From Gammaproteobacteria bacterium (GTDB lineage: Bacteria > Pseudomonadota > Gammaproteobacteria > Steroidobacterales > JACDCP01): a stretch of DNA of 44,630 nucleotides. Shown one piece after another: positions 15,947 to 25,168 of this stretch (the first letter of the stretch is position 1; the number at the start of each line of letters is the position of its first letter). The stretch is taken from positions 1 to 44,630 of the forward strand of contig JACDCP010000001.1 of the NCBI GenBank assembly GCA_013817465.1. The letters are read 5' to 3'. The notes beneath the pieces were generated by a model that saw only the letters and a program-made list of their open reading frames with translations, searched no databases and had not been told where the DNA came from. Position numbers and translations under genes: made by a program.

Positions 15947-16804
15947 ATGGGACGAATTGAGAAAGCGCTGGAAAAGGCCCGCCAGGTGCGGGACCAGGGC
16001 GGTCACGCGGCGCCGGCCCTCCAGGAACGGCGGCATGCGAGCCCCAGCTCGCTCGTTTCCGCGGCACCGCGCCAGAGACGCGAAGCGGCCCATCCGGCCC
16101 GCGCGGAAGAGATGTTCGCCAAGGCCACCGTGCTCGCGGCGGACCCTGACGTGCTGGTCAGGAACCGCATCATCACCAACAGCCAGAACAATCCCGCGCG
16201 ACCGGCCTACAAGATGCTGCGCACGCGCCTCTTGCAGCGCATGCGCTCGAACGGCTGGACATCGCTGGCCGTGACCGCGGCCGGCCCGGGCGAAGGCAAG
16301 ACCATCACCGCGATCAATCTGGCCATCAGCCTGGCCGGCGAAGTGAACCAGCGGGTCTTCCTGGTCGACCTCGATCTGCGCCGGCCGAACATCAGCAAGT
16401 ATTTCGGCATCGAGCCGCAGCACACCCTCAGCGACTACCTGCGTGGCGATGCGACGCTGGACCAGATCCTCGTCAGCCCCGGCATCGACCGGCTCGTTAT
16501 CGTGCCTAACGATACCGTGTTCGAAAACTCGTCCGAATTGCTGTCTTCACCGAAGATCGTGCGCATGGTCGACGAGCTGCGCGTCAGCGACCCGTCCTGG
16601 ATCGTCATCTATGACATGCCCCCGCTGCTGGCGGCGGACGACACTCTTGCATTCTCGCCCTCAGTCGACGCGCTGCTGGTGGTCGTGGCCGAAGGCCAGA
16701 CGACGCAGGATGAGGTGTCGCAGGTGCGGGAACTGTTGAAAGACGCCAATATTGTTGGCACCGTTCTCAACAAGTCCCAGGATGCCTCGTCGGTCTATTA
16801 CTGA
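15947..16804 (+). CDS. BY-type tyrosine autokinase (CpsD/CapB-like)
   Basis: 285 aa. A charged, low-complexity N-terminus (1-70) starts with MGRIEKALEKARQ, typical of XrtA-associated autokinases. Walker A is AAGPGEGKT at 111-119, Walker A' VFLVDLDLRRP at 137-147, and Walker B IVIYDMPPLL at 219-228. It ends SSVYY, a C-terminal tyrosine tail of just two residues, shorter than the clusters usual for CpsD or Wzc. It would autophosphorylate and cycle with the Wzz-like protein encoded 21 nt upstream to control polymer length and export. The gene ends a plus-strand run of four export genes and is convergent with the radical SAM gene. Confidence 0.9.
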   Translation: MGRIEKALEKARQVRDQGGHAAPALQERRHASPSSLVSAAPRQRREAAHPARAEEMFAKATVLAADPDVLVRNRIITNSQNNPARPAYKMLRTRLLQRMRSNGWTSLAVTAAGPGEGKTITAINLAISLAGEVNQRVFLVDLDLRRPNISKYFGIEPQHTLSDYLRGDATLDQILVSPGIDRLVIVPNDTVFENSSELLSSPKIVRMVDELRVSDPSWIVIYDMPPLLAADDTLAFSPSVDALLVVVAEGQTTQDEVSQVRELLKDANIVGTVLNKSQDASSVYY

Positions 16805-16864
16805 TCGGCGGCGCTTCTCCCAATCCGCATCCGGGCCCCGGCCGCTACCGCGGATCACCCGACG

Positions 16865-18346
16865 TCACATCACGCCCTCGAATTGGTTGGCTGCACCGGG
16901 CAGCCGCTTGCGGTTGATTCGATGTACCGCAGAAAGCAAGCGCTGCGTGGCGCGAAAGTAAGCGAAGCTCCGGCTCATGGTGTGTTCGTGATCGGCGATG
17001 GCCAACCTGGGATTGCGCTTCACGGCCCTTATCGACGGGAAGCGACCCGGGCGTGAGTCATACCGTCGCAGAAAGCTCGGCCCGATCATGATTTGAAACC
17101 GGTTCAGATTCACACGATCGATCACATCGCTGTGACGCTCCAGGAACTCCGCACTTTCCCGCACATCCCTGGCCTCTTCGGCAGGGGCGCCATGGATCAT
17201 GGTTACGCGCAGGCTTATGCCGGCCGCCGCAGCGTCATGAAAAAATCGGGAAGAAATTGCCAGATCCGTACCTTTTACCCACTTGTCCAGGATACGTTGA
17301 CTGCCGGATTCCAGACCGGTGGTCAATCTGACCAGGCCTGACTGCCTGGCCTGCTTGAGCGTCGCGACATCAAGCCCGTTCGGCGCTTGCGCGCCGACAT
17401 GCACAGACCCGATCCAGCTCGGCGATCGCGATTTTTGCGCCATGCTACTGGCGAGCGTTTGCCAGACTTCCAAGTCCGAATTGAGTTTCAGGTCCGTAAA
17501 TACGAACAAAGAGGTGCCGTGCTTCCGTGATTGATGTTCAATCTCGTTTAGCACATTCCCAGATGATCGGGAGCGGAAAGTGCGGCCCGCGGTGCTCGTT
17601 ACGTCCGAACAGAACGTACAGACTCCCCACCCGCAACCGCGACCAGTGATCATGGGGATGATTCGGTTTGGGTACGCCGACCACGGGAAATCGGAGTAGT
17701 CGGGAAAGGGCACTGCATCGAGGGCTTTGAGCGGCGGACGGGGGGTCCCGCACCCGTTCGGCAACCAGATACCTGCAAATCCGGAGAGTTCCCCGCCGGA
17801 TACCGCACGGCGTACGATGTCCGGCAATTCCAGTTCAATCTCTCCACCGACCAGCGCGTGGAGGCCGGGAATATCGAGCCACGCCTGCGCAACCTCGCGT
17901 ATTGCGAAGTAGCTGCCGCCAATGACCAGAGGAACGCCTGCTTTTTCACAACGGCGGCCTATCTCGGCACACACGTCGTAATACATCAGATACGTCGAAA
18001 CGAGCACGAGATCGAAGTCGGCAGGATTCGCGTCGGAGAATATCCGGCTGATGTGTGGGTGAGTGCGGGTGGCCAGCGTTCCTCGCACAATCGATATGCC
18101 CTGCCGCACATACTGCGCAGCGCGCCCCGGCGCGTAAGCCAACGCGTAGTTGAGGCGGCGGCCCGCATCGCGATAGGCCGTCTCGGCAGGCTCACGCGCG
18201 ACGCCCGGTACGCCGTATGCCAAAGGAGACAGCACGGTGACATGGATGTCCTGTGCGCGCAGTACTGCGGCGAGGTATCCCACGGCGATGGTAGGATAAC
18301 GACTGAAATTGTTCAGATCGACGACCAGGACCCGAAGAGCATTCAT
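16865..18346 (-). CDS. Radical SAM protein with N-terminal B12-binding-like domain
   Basis: 493 aa. The N-terminal 180 residues (MNALRVLVVDLNNFSRYP..., then VIGGSYFA near 142) look like a cobalamin-binding Rossmann domain, although I do not see the DxHxxG cobalt-ligand motif. The radical SAM domain follows with cysteines C238, C243 and C246 in GRGCGWGVCTFCSD. The first spacing is four residues, one more than the common CxxxCxxC. LTTGLESGSQRILDKWVKG is a typical later radical SAM motif. Such proteins methylate or rearrange unactivated carbons, or modify lipids, sugars and peptides. The role here is unknown; sugar or carrier-bound-group modification is a guess from context. It is convergent with the kinase gene and divergent from the sulfotransferase at 18599. 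Confidence 0.83.
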   Translation of the reverse strand: MNALRVLVVDLNNFSRYPTIAVGYLAAVLRAQDIHVTVLSPLAYGVPGVAREPAETAYRDAGRRLNYALAYAPGRAAQYVRQGISIVRGTLATRTHPHISRIFSDANPADFDLVLVSTYLMYYDVCAEIGRRCEKAGVPLVIGGSYFAIREVAQAWLDIPGLHALVGGEIELELPDIVRRAVSGGELSGFAGIWLPNGCGTPRPPLKALDAVPFPDYSDFPWSAYPNRIIPMITGRGCGWGVCTFCSDVTSTAGRTFRSRSSGNVLNEIEHQSRKHGTSLFVFTDLKLNSDLEVWQTLASSMAQKSRSPSWIGSVHVGAQAPNGLDVATLKQARQSGLVRLTTGLESGSQRILDKWVKGTDLAISSRFFHDAAAAGISLRVTMIHGAPAEEARDVRESAEFLERHSDVIDRVNLNRFQIMIGPSFLRRYDSRPGRFPSIRAVKRNPRLAIADHEHTMSRSFAYFRATQRLLSAVHRINRKRLPGAANQFEGVM

Positions 18347-18598
18347 GGCGGCCCCATTAATCCGCGTCCTCCACCCCGCGCGTGCGGTACGGTCGGCTCA
18401 AGACGAACCTGCTCACCGACGCGCGCAATCCCGCTCCTATTCACTCATTTCCAGTTTAACTCCATTCGATACATTGTCTGGCGTTTATATCAGAGAGACC
18501 GCCGCCGGGGCTCGAAGCTGCCATGCCGGCGGTCGCGCTCTGCGTGAAAAAGGCGTGCGCGGCATTCGCGTCGGCGGAATGACCACGCGGAGGCGTCA
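18347..18598. promoter_or_regulatory. Divergent intergenic region, probable promoters
   Basis: 252 nt between the radical SAM gene (minus) and a sulfotransferase (plus). A strong ribosome site GGAGG (18589-18593) precedes the GTG start at 18599. I cannot place promoter boxes reliably. Confidence 0.35.
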
Positions 18599-19438
18599 GT
18601 GAACACGCAACTTCTGGCGTTCGTCCATATAGAGAAGGCAGCCGGCACAACGCTCATCTATCTCCTGCGGCACAACTATCTGTTTCGCTACCTTGACGTA
18701 CGGCCATTCAGTTCATCATCGCAGCGCGTCTTCACCGCCGCCGACCTCGCCAGGTGCCTCAAGCTCAATCCGTTTCTGCGCAGCATCGGGGGGCACGCCG
18801 TCAAACCGCACAGCGACCTCGAGATTCTGGCACCCGGAATCCGCTACATCACCCTGCTGCGAGACCCTGTCGAGCGCTATTTGTCGCAGTTCCGATACTG
18901 GAATCGGGTCTTCGGCAAGGGCTGGGACTTCGAACGCTTTCTGCGCCAGGTACCCTCGCAGAACTTTCAAACGCGCAAGCTTGCGGGCAGTCCTGACCTG
19001 GAGCTGGCGAAAGATATGCTGGCGGAACGTTTCTTTCTCGTCGGCCTCGCCGAAAAGTTCGACGAATTCCTCGTCATGTTGACCGAGAAACTGCGTCCGG
19101 AGGTGTTCAATCCAGTGTACCTGGGACGCAACGTCGGTAGCGCCGACAGACATATTGTGGCCGAATTAAAGGAACGCCATGCTGATCGTATACTCGCCAA
19201 CAATGCGCTAGATCTGGAGCTCTACCGTTTCGTGGAGCAGGAGCTGTTGCCGCAGGCCCGGAACGAGCACGGCGCCGCCCTGGCGGCACAAGTGGAAGAG
19301 CTCGCTCGTCGCCGTGCCGGCGCGCGTGCCCTGGACATCCGCCTGCTGCTGGATGGGCTGAGTCGCAAGCTGTATTACGAACCGGTGACCAGCCTGCTGC
19401 GCTGGCTCAATGGCCTCCCGGTAAAAGGCTCCTATTGA
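18599..19438 (+). CDS. Sulfotransferase (Sulfotransfer_2-like)
   Basis: 279 aa starting with GTG at 18599, five bases after a strong GGAGG. The PAPS 5'-loop is the HIEKAAGTT form (10-18), typical of carbohydrate 2-O-sulfotransferase-like families and not of the PRSGTS type seen at 1183-3218. The 3'-phosphate site is YITLLRDPVERYLSQF (83-98). It is soluble and has no signal peptide. It would sulfate a glycan from cytoplasmic PAPS; acceptor unknown. It is convergent with the sulfotransferase at 19493, with 54 nt between stops. The distinct P-loop form shows the sulfotransferases of this locus are not all recent duplicates. Confidence 0.86.
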   Translation: MNTQLLAFVHIEKAAGTTLIYLLRHNYLFRYLDVRPFSSSSQRVFTAADLARCLKLNPFLRSIGGHAVKPHSDLEILAPGIRYITLLRDPVERYLSQFRYWNRVFGKGWDFERFLRQVPSQNFQTRKLAGSPDLELAKDMLAERFFLVGLAEKFDEFLVMLTEKLRPEVFNPVYLGRNVGSADRHIVAELKERHADRILANNALDLELYRFVEQELLPQARNEHGAALAAQVEELARRRAGARALDIRLLLDGLSRKLYYEPVTSLLRWLNGLPVKGSY

Positions 19439-19492
19439 GTTTCGCGCGCGCCTGCATATGCGGCCTGGCCTGCATGCCGCTGCGCAGTTCCT

Positions 19493-20524
19493 TCAAAAAC
19501 GTTTAGAACGGTACTCTTTAAACGAGAAAAGCATTTTTCCCAGAATCTTCAGCCATGAATCGTATTTCTGGCTCGTTTTTTTGAGCTCGGTGTGATAGCG
19601 GATAAAATCGACCGCCCGCCACAGCTGCTTCTGAAATCCGCTCGGCTCGCAGTCCCCTACCGTGGACTCGATCCGATATCCGAGTTGACTCAGCATACGG
19701 CCGCCGATGCTTTCCAATCGCAGTACGGTCCCGACGTCAAAATATTCCGGCCATTTAAGGGTGTTCCGCCTGATCGCGCCCAGCTCGCCTGCCGCCAGGC
19801 GCTTTCGGTCGGGGTTCTGCGGCATTCTCGACTGCAACACTTGCTCTGAGAATTCGAGGCGAAGAAATTCGCAGACTTCTGCCATCCGGGCTTGCGGATC
19901 TCGCGTCAATTCTTCGTACTTGAGCTCCATATACCTGTCGCCGAGCTTCGAGCCGGCCGTCTGCCCCATTTCCACGAGTTTCTTCCAGCGGTAGATAATC
20001 AATTCCGGACGCCTTTTCTGGCGCCGGGTGATCGAGCATGCGACTTCCCGCCCATCGCGAATCATGTGGATGAACCTGGCGCCCGGGAATATCCGCGATA
20101 GCATGTCGATGTGCTGTACGTGATCCGGTGTTTTCTCGCACCAACGTTTCTTGTTCTGCGCCGCTGCGAGAAAGCCGAGAATACCCTCGAACACGCCCGC
20201 TACGCTCCGAGGCTGTGCCCTCCAGTCCTCCGGCAGCTCTGGCTTCTTGCCGGCGTATATCCTTCGGAGTACCGGCATCTGGTCGATCGCAAATCGCCAG
20301 TACGCGCGAAAATTCTTATCGATATTAAGATCGCCGAAACGGTCGGCTTGGGCGATGATGTAGGGCATCATCAGCGTCTCGTGCGGCACTGCGAACAGGT
20401 CCGGGTGGCGCCCCAGACTGTCGAGCATCATGCTGGTGCCGGAGCCGTTCATGCCCACGACAAAGACCGGTTCGCTCACTGCTCGTTCAATCAAGATTTC
20501 TGACCTGCCTTTCGTCCCTTGCAT
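19493..20524 (-). CDS. Sulfotransferase (MNGSGT subtype)
   Basis: 343 aa. The PAPS loop is VVGMNGSGTSMMLDSLGRHP (about 22-41), RWCEKTPDH lies at 127-135, and the 3'-phosphate site FIHMIRDGREVACS is at 151-164. It is most similar within the window to the gene at 34420-35406, with the same MNGSGT loop, GDL and WCEKTP blocks. The ATG at 20524 overlaps the preceding GT2 gene by 38 nt; a TTG at 20494 or GTG at 20479 would reduce or remove the overlap. It is the last gene of a minus-strand operon with GT4, epimerase and GT2, so its acceptor may be the sugar added by those enzymes (inference). The C-terminus is basic. Confidence 0.87.
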   Translation of the reverse strand: MQGTKGRSEILIERAVSEPVFVVGMNGSGTSMMLDSLGRHPDLFAVPHETLMMPYIIAQADRFGDLNIDKNFRAYWRFAIDQMPVLRRIYAGKKPELPEDWRAQPRSVAGVFEGILGFLAAAQNKKRWCEKTPDHVQHIDMLSRIFPGARFIHMIRDGREVACSITRRQKRRPELIIYRWKKLVEMGQTAGSKLGDRYMELKYEELTRDPQARMAEVCEFLRLEFSEQVLQSRMPQNPDRKRLAAGELGAIRRNTLKWPEYFDVGTVLRLESIGGRMLSQLGYRIESTVGDCEPSGFQKQLWRAVDFIRYHTELKKTSQKYDSWLKILGKMLFSFKEYRSKRF

Positions 20525-21416
20525 CGCGTTTCAGAAACCGGATTGGCAAGTCGCGAAGCTGCCTGAGCTGCCAGCGCTGCAATTCCCGGATAAACTCCGG
20601 ATCATCGAAGCGAGGCTCGCGACGCAGAGCCGCATAGAAGTAGCTGCCGACAATGATGAGGCCGCCGATCAGGTAGGGCCTTTCGTGCATGCGAAAGAGG
20701 CCGGACGCAACGGCGTAAAGTGGATGATAGCCCATGAACCAGATACCGCGGCCCAGCCGCACGCGGCCCCTGTAAACGTTTTGGTCCGACGAACCCATGA
20801 GGCGGTGGTGAATCAATCGCGCCTCGGCATCGTGAAATGACAGCGTCGTGTAGCCTTTCATGCGGCACCGGTGCATGTCGATACCGTCCCAAAGTATGGT
20901 GCGTGTAAAGCCGCCGATTCTCTCGAACGCCTCCCGCTTGTACAGCTTGAATTGCCCGGCAACCATTTCGTCGATTATGAATTCCTCCACGTAGCCGTTG
21001 TTCACCGGCCGGAAGACCTTTCCGGAAACCGCCGCCAGCCTGGAATCGTTATCAAGCCGATGCAGCATCACCTCGATGTACCTTGGCGGAAATGACATAT
21101 CACCGTCCAGCTTGGCGATGTACTGGTAGTCAGAGGAGCGCAAGTGGGCGCACCCGAAATCGAAAGCGGCGACGACTCCTGAGCCGAGCTGACGAAATCC
21201 ACGATTCTCGCGACTGATCACGCGAATCCATGGGTGCCTTTCCGCGTAAGCTTCGATAATAGCCTTGGTGTCGTCGGTCGATCCGTCATCGACAAACAGC
21301 CACTCCTGCGGCTGAACGGTCTGCGCCAGCATCGCTTCGAGGGTGAAACGGACGTATTTCGCTTCGTTGCGAACCGGGGAAACGATGGCGAGCGGCACCG
21401 TCAGCGCCGCGGTCAT
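20487..21416 (-). CDS. Family 2 glycosyltransferase
   Basis: 309 aa from the ATG at 21416, which overlaps the upstream epimerase stop as ATGA (21413-21416); the frame is open 26 codons further but that part lies inside the epimerase gene. The GT-A domain shows PLAIVSPVRNEAKYVRFTL, WLFVDDGSTDDT and the metal-binding KLDGDMSFPPRY. WDGIDMHRCRMKGY supplies a probable catalytic-base region. A hydrophobic stretch near the C-terminus (YLIGGLIIVGSYFYAAL) may sit in or on the membrane. It should add one sugar of the repeat unit. Donor and linkage are unknown. Confidence 0.87.
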   Translation of the reverse strand: MTAALTVPLAIVSPVRNEAKYVRFTLEAMLAQTVQPQEWLFVDDGSTDDTKAIIEAYAERHPWIRVISRENRGFRQLGSGVVAAFDFGCAHLRSSDYQYIAKLDGDMSFPPRYIEVMLHRLDNDSRLAAVSGKVFRPVNNGYVEEFIIDEMVAGQFKLYKREAFERIGGFTRTILWDGIDMHRCRMKGYTTLSFHDAEARLIHHRLMGSSDQNVYRGRVRLGRGIWFMGYHPLYAVASGLFRMHERPYLIGGLIIVGSYFYAALRREPRFDDPEFIRELQRWQLRQLRDLPIRFLKRDARDERQVRNLD

Positions 21417-22456
21417 AGGCCCTGTGCGTTGCGCTCGCGCGCCACCTTGAGCACGCGCCCGAACCCCTCTTCGATGCTGATCGCCGGCTGCCACTGCAGA
21501 ATTTCCGTCATATGACTGATGTCGGCATAACGCGAGTGGACGCCGACCGGCTTGTCGGCCAGAGGCTTGATCTCCGGCTCATAGCCTTCCAGATCGGCAA
21601 ACGTGCGAGCGACTTCACGGAAATTCGTCAGCGTGCCGGAACCGATGTTGACTCCGCTGCCGTCTTCGACCCGCGCGAGGACGCGCAACATGGCTTCGAT
21701 GCAGTCGTCGATGTGCACGAAGTCGCGTCCTTGCAATCCGGATCCCCACACCGTGAGCGGCGCCTCCCGCTTCGCTGCCCGAAGCGCGATGCTCGGCACT
21801 GGATAGCTCAGATCCTGCTCTTCCCCGTAGCCGGAGAAAGGACGGACGCAGGCCGTGTGCAGGCCGTAATGGTCATGCGCGATGCGCGCCAGATATTCGC
21901 CGGTGAGCTTGGACCAGCCATACGTCATATCGGGCTGCCCCAGACGGCCGCCGAACTGGATATCGGATTCCTTGAGGGCGACTGCGCCGCCATCCCCCTG
22001 CAGATCGACGGGATAGGCTGCTGATGACGATGCATAGAGCAGGCGCTCGGGCCTGGCGCGCACCGCCCAGTTGAAGCACAACGCGTCGAGAGCCAGATCG
22101 ATTGCCACTGCCATTGGGTTTCCGTCGATCGTCGAGCGTCCGCCGATCACGGCAGCAAAATGAAAAACGTCGCCGAAAGCGGGCTCCTCGAGCTCGCCGA
22201 GATCGACCCGGCCGGTAAAAAAATCCCGCGCGTCGCCGAGGATGAAGACGACCTTCCCGCCATCGTATTCGATCACGCCGGGAGCAACGTCCTTGCGAGT
22301 GTCAGCTCCAGGAAGCCAATTCCCGGGATGCTGCCCTGTTGAGCAATCGTCGACGATCCACAGCGAATAGCCAGCCTGGAGCAGGCGTCGGGTCATGTGA
22401 CGGCCGACGAATCCACAGCCTCCGGTAATCAGCACGGGTTTGGCGTTCTTTATCAT
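21413..22456 (-). CDS. NAD-dependent nucleotide-sugar epimerase/dehydratase
   Basis: 347 aa. The Rossmann signature TGGCGFVGRH is at 11-20, the catalytic YGWSK (Tyr, Lys) lies in TYGWSKLTGEYL, and the nucleotide-binding end is RDFVHIDDCIEAML. HFAAVIGGRSTIDGNP is reminiscent of GDP-mannose 3,5-epimerase and related UDP-sugar enzymes, but substrate assignment is not secure. It forms ATGA overlaps with both the GT4 before it (22453-22456) and the GT2 after it (21413-21416). That suggests it makes the donor sugar for one of these glycosyltransferases. Confidence 0.87.
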   Translation of the reverse strand: MIKNAKPVLITGGCGFVGRHMTRRLLQAGYSLWIVDDCSTGQHPGNWLPGADTRKDVAPGVIEYDGGKVVFILGDARDFFTGRVDLGELEEPAFGDVFHFAAVIGGRSTIDGNPMAVAIDLALDALCFNWAVRARPERLLYASSSAAYPVDLQGDGGAVALKESDIQFGGRLGQPDMTYGWSKLTGEYLARIAHDHYGLHTACVRPFSGYGEEQDLSYPVPSIALRAAKREAPLTVWGSGLQGRDFVHIDDCIEAMLRVLARVEDGSGVNIGSGTLTNFREVARTFADLEGYEPEIKPLADKPVGVHSRYADISHMTEILQWQPAISIEEGFGRVLKVARERNAQGL

Positions 22457-23649
22457 GCAACTCTCTGGGCCAACTCCGGCTCGCTGGCCAGAGTTCTGTA
22501 GTAAAAGGATTCCAGCTTGTCGCCTGCGGCATCCTGCGAGTAAGTGGTTCGGGCGACTTCTCGCGCTCGGTCGCCCATAGCCCGTGCGCGCTCAGGATCA
22601 CCAAGAAGGGAGTCTATCTTCGCCGCAAAGTCCGCAGGGTCCGGCTTCACCAGCAAGCCGATCTCATTGTCGCGCAGCAGGTCGGCCACGTCTCCGACAT
22701 CGCAGGCCACGGTGGGCCGTCCGACGGCCACAAACTCGTTCACCTTCGAGGGCCAGCGACCGCGATTGGCAACGGTGTCCGAAAGAGGCAGGGCCACGAC
22801 ATCGCAAGCGGACAGGAAATCGAGCATTTCGCTGAACGACACGCGCCCGGTCACTTGCACTCGGTGCTCGACCTCCGGAGGCACCTGGCAACCGGGCTCG
22901 CCGACCATGATCAACTTCGCGTCCGTCGCCTTGAGGCAGGTCAAAGTCTTGAACAACAGATCGGCGTCGCGCTGGTAGATATTGCCGAGATAGCCGACGT
23001 ATCGACCTTCCGGTTCGAGCCCCAGAAGTTCGCGCACTTTGGCCCGCGGGGTGTCCCGGATCGCGTCGGGATCGGCTCCCGGTGGCAGGTATAGAATACG
23101 GTCTTCCGCGATGCCCAGCTCGAGCGCACGACGGCCCAGCGCTCGGGAAATCACGACTGTAGCATCGGCATGCGGCCGCGGCCTTTCTTCGAAAAGCTGC
23201 TCAATGGGACCGATGAACGTTCGCACCGCCCAGCCGGGCCTTTCCTCGGTCGCGCCGCCGCGTCCCCACCAGTCGGTCCAGTCTGCTACCCATTTCGCGC
23301 CATTCGCCTTGCGCGCGAGCATCGCAGGCACGACGACGGCCGGCCGCGTATCGACCGTATGGATGATGTCGAAACGCCGCCCCTTGAGCCAGAGCGTACG
23401 GCGCAGCGTATCCCAGGGATCCCACCCGCTGCGCCCCGCCCCCCACAGCAGATCGGGCGACTCCACCAGCCTGACACCTTCCAGCTTGCGCTCGACCATG
23501 TGCCAGCGCGCCGTCGGGTGAATGGTCATCAGTGTCACGTCATGGCCACGCCTGATCAGCGGCTTGGCCAGGTTCAGTCCGCGATAATAGGCGCCGCCCT
23601 TGCAAGTCTGGTTATGAACGATAACGAGAATTTTGAGCGAATGGGGCAT
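22453..23649 (-). CDS. Family 4 glycosyltransferase
   Basis: 398 aa. The N-terminal half begins LKILVIVHNQTCKGGAYYRG, with the acceptor-side loop. FDIIHTVDTRP and ADWTDWWGRGG follow; the latter is typical of a subset of bacterial GT4 enzymes. The donor half contains GRYVGYLGNIYQRDADLLF and RGRWPSKVNEFVAVGRPTVA. It is the first gene of the minus-strand operon running to 19493 (GT4, epimerase, GT2, sulfotransferase). It is divergent from the sulfotransferase at about 23963. The sugar is unknown. Confidence 0.87.
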   Translation of the reverse strand: MPHSLKILVIVHNQTCKGGAYYRGLNLAKPLIRRGHDVTLMTIHPTARWHMVERKLEGVRLVESPDLLWGAGRSGWDPWDTLRRTLWLKGRRFDIIHTVDTRPAVVVPAMLARKANGAKWVADWTDWWGRGGATEERPGWAVRTFIGPIEQLFEERPRPHADATVVISRALGRRALELGIAEDRILYLPPGADPDAIRDTPRAKVRELLGLEPEGRYVGYLGNIYQRDADLLFKTLTCLKATDAKLIMVGEPGCQVPPEVEHRVQVTGRVSFSEMLDFLSACDVVALPLSDTVANRGRWPSKVNEFVAVGRPTVACDVGDVADLLRDNEIGLLVKPDPADFAAKIDSLLGDPERARAMGDRAREVARTTYSQDAAGDKLESFYYRTLASEPELAQRVA

Positions 23650-23962
23650 ACTTTCAAAGTGCCTGGAGGCAGGACCGCTGAATCGAGTGGCAATCGATCA
23701 GAGCTCCGTACCAGTCAAACGACATTTTGGTCCGCCACAAAGTATTATGCCAGAGTCGCCAGACCGCCGAACCGACTGAAACAACGGGCGCCACTCATCG
23801 GCCTCCATGACAGGGGTTCCGAGCAGACCCGGAGTCAAATGTGTCCCTCGCGCATGCTGTCAGCCCCTGGCGATCCAGTTTAGCCATTCCCTTGTCGCAA
23901 AACCGGACTTGTGTCACACCGGCACGCGCCGCGATTTACAATACTGGCGCTCAGAGTCCTGT
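23650..23962. promoter_or_regulatory. Divergent gap between GT4 operon and sulfotransferase
   Basis: About 313 nt that must contain promoters for the minus-strand operon and probably for the plus-strand sulfotransferase. The sulfotransferase frame is open from 23807, but that upstream part lacks protein-like character. No repeat, hairpin or recognisable operator seen. Confidence 0.3.
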
Positions 23963-25111
23963 ATGCGATCCCCAGCCAAGAGGATTACGATCCAGCATGT
24001 TGAGCCGAATTCTCCACGTTCAGCACCCCTGGATGAGCTCTGCCGACGCAGAACGATTTCGTGTGGTGACCAAGGCCGCGAGAAATTCAACCAGATCAGC
24101 AGCCAGATCGCTTTCGGTGCAGACGTGCTGCGGTTGATTGCCGGCTCCGGTCGCAGCGGCACGACTTGGCTTTTGGACGCGCTTGCCGAGGCTAACGGAC
24201 TTCGTCCTGTTTTCGAGCCTTTGCACACCGATACATCATCGGTGGGCAGAAAGTTTGGTCATGCCTATTTGACCCGGAATTCTAACTGCGCCGAGCTTAA
24301 AGCCATGTTGTCGGCGGCCGCAGAAGGCGCCTTGAACACGATTTGGACCGACTACCGCATGAAACCGGGCCGGCTGCGCATTGGGCTAAAACATTTTCGA
24401 TCGCCGGCCGAGCTCAGGGTGCTGATGCATAAATGGCGTGAACTTGCCCATCGTTACGCGGCAGGTCGGGGAAAAAAAACAAGGTGTGCCACGATTGTAA
24501 AATGTATCCGCGCAAATCTCATGCTCGATTGGATTCATTCCAGCATCGACGCACGGATCGTTCTCCTGATGCGGCATCCCGGTGCAGCGGTCGAATCGCG
24601 GCTCAGGTTTGCCGCCCACTGGGATCCATTCCCTCTTCTGAAAAAGTATCGAAACGACACCGCTCTCATGAGCGGACCCATCAATCGACAGGCAGCCCGG
24701 ATGAATCGGGCAATGACTCGCACGGAAGCGCTGACGGCGATCTGGTGTATAGAGAATCTCGTTCCCGCAGCACAAGCCGCTTCCAATGGCTATCTGGTTA
24801 CATTCTATGAGGAATTGCTCGAGCGACCGGAGACCGAGTGGCCACGTGTCGCCCAGGGTCTGGGCCTGGCTGAGGTTCCATCTGCGACAATATTGCACAG
24901 GCCCTCGCAGCAGGCCGCCACGCGTTTACATCGGGGAAGCGCGATCGGGGAGAGTTATGTGAAAGATTATGGTAGCTGGAACGCTCGCCTGGCCAATGAC
25001 GATCTGGCGCAGGTTGACGCGATACTGCGGGAATTCGGCGTGGATTTCTACACAGTCGCCGAAGCTCGCCCGAACATCGAGGCATTCTCCTTGCGGTTTT
25101 TAGAAGGCTAA
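23963..25111 (+). CDS. Sulfotransferase (GSGRSGTTW subtype)
   Basis: 382 aa from the ATG at 23963; the start is uncertain, since the PAPS loop LIAGSGRSGTTWLLD begins only at about residue 58 and the preceding 50 residues show no known features. A later start is possible. The 3'-phosphate site is IVLLMRHPGAAVESRL near 199-214. KHFRSPAEL and SNGYLVTFYEELLERPE are family-typical later blocks. The protein lacks a signal peptide and should be cytosolic. It is followed after 57 nt by another, unrelated-looking sulfotransferase on the same strand. Acceptor unknown. Confidence 0.8.
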   Translation: MRSPAKRITIQHVEPNSPRSAPLDELCRRRTISCGDQGREKFNQISSQIAFGADVLRLIAGSGRSGTTWLLDALAEANGLRPVFEPLHTDTSSVGRKFGHAYLTRNSNCAELKAMLSAAAEGALNTIWTDYRMKPGRLRIGLKHFRSPAELRVLMHKWRELAHRYAAGRGKKTRCATIVKCIRANLMLDWIHSSIDARIVLLMRHPGAAVESRLRFAAHWDPFPLLKKYRNDTALMSGPINRQAARMNRAMTRTEALTAIWCIENLVPAAQAASNGYLVTFYEELLERPETEWPRVAQGLGLAEVPSATILHRPSQQAATRLHRGSAIGESYVKDYGSWNARLANDDLAQVDAILREFGVDFYTVAEARPNIEAFSLRFLEG

Positions 25112-25168
25112 CGTCTTCGCTGGCAAAAGTACCCGCCTCCCCATCTTTCATCCTGGCAGAGAGCGCCG

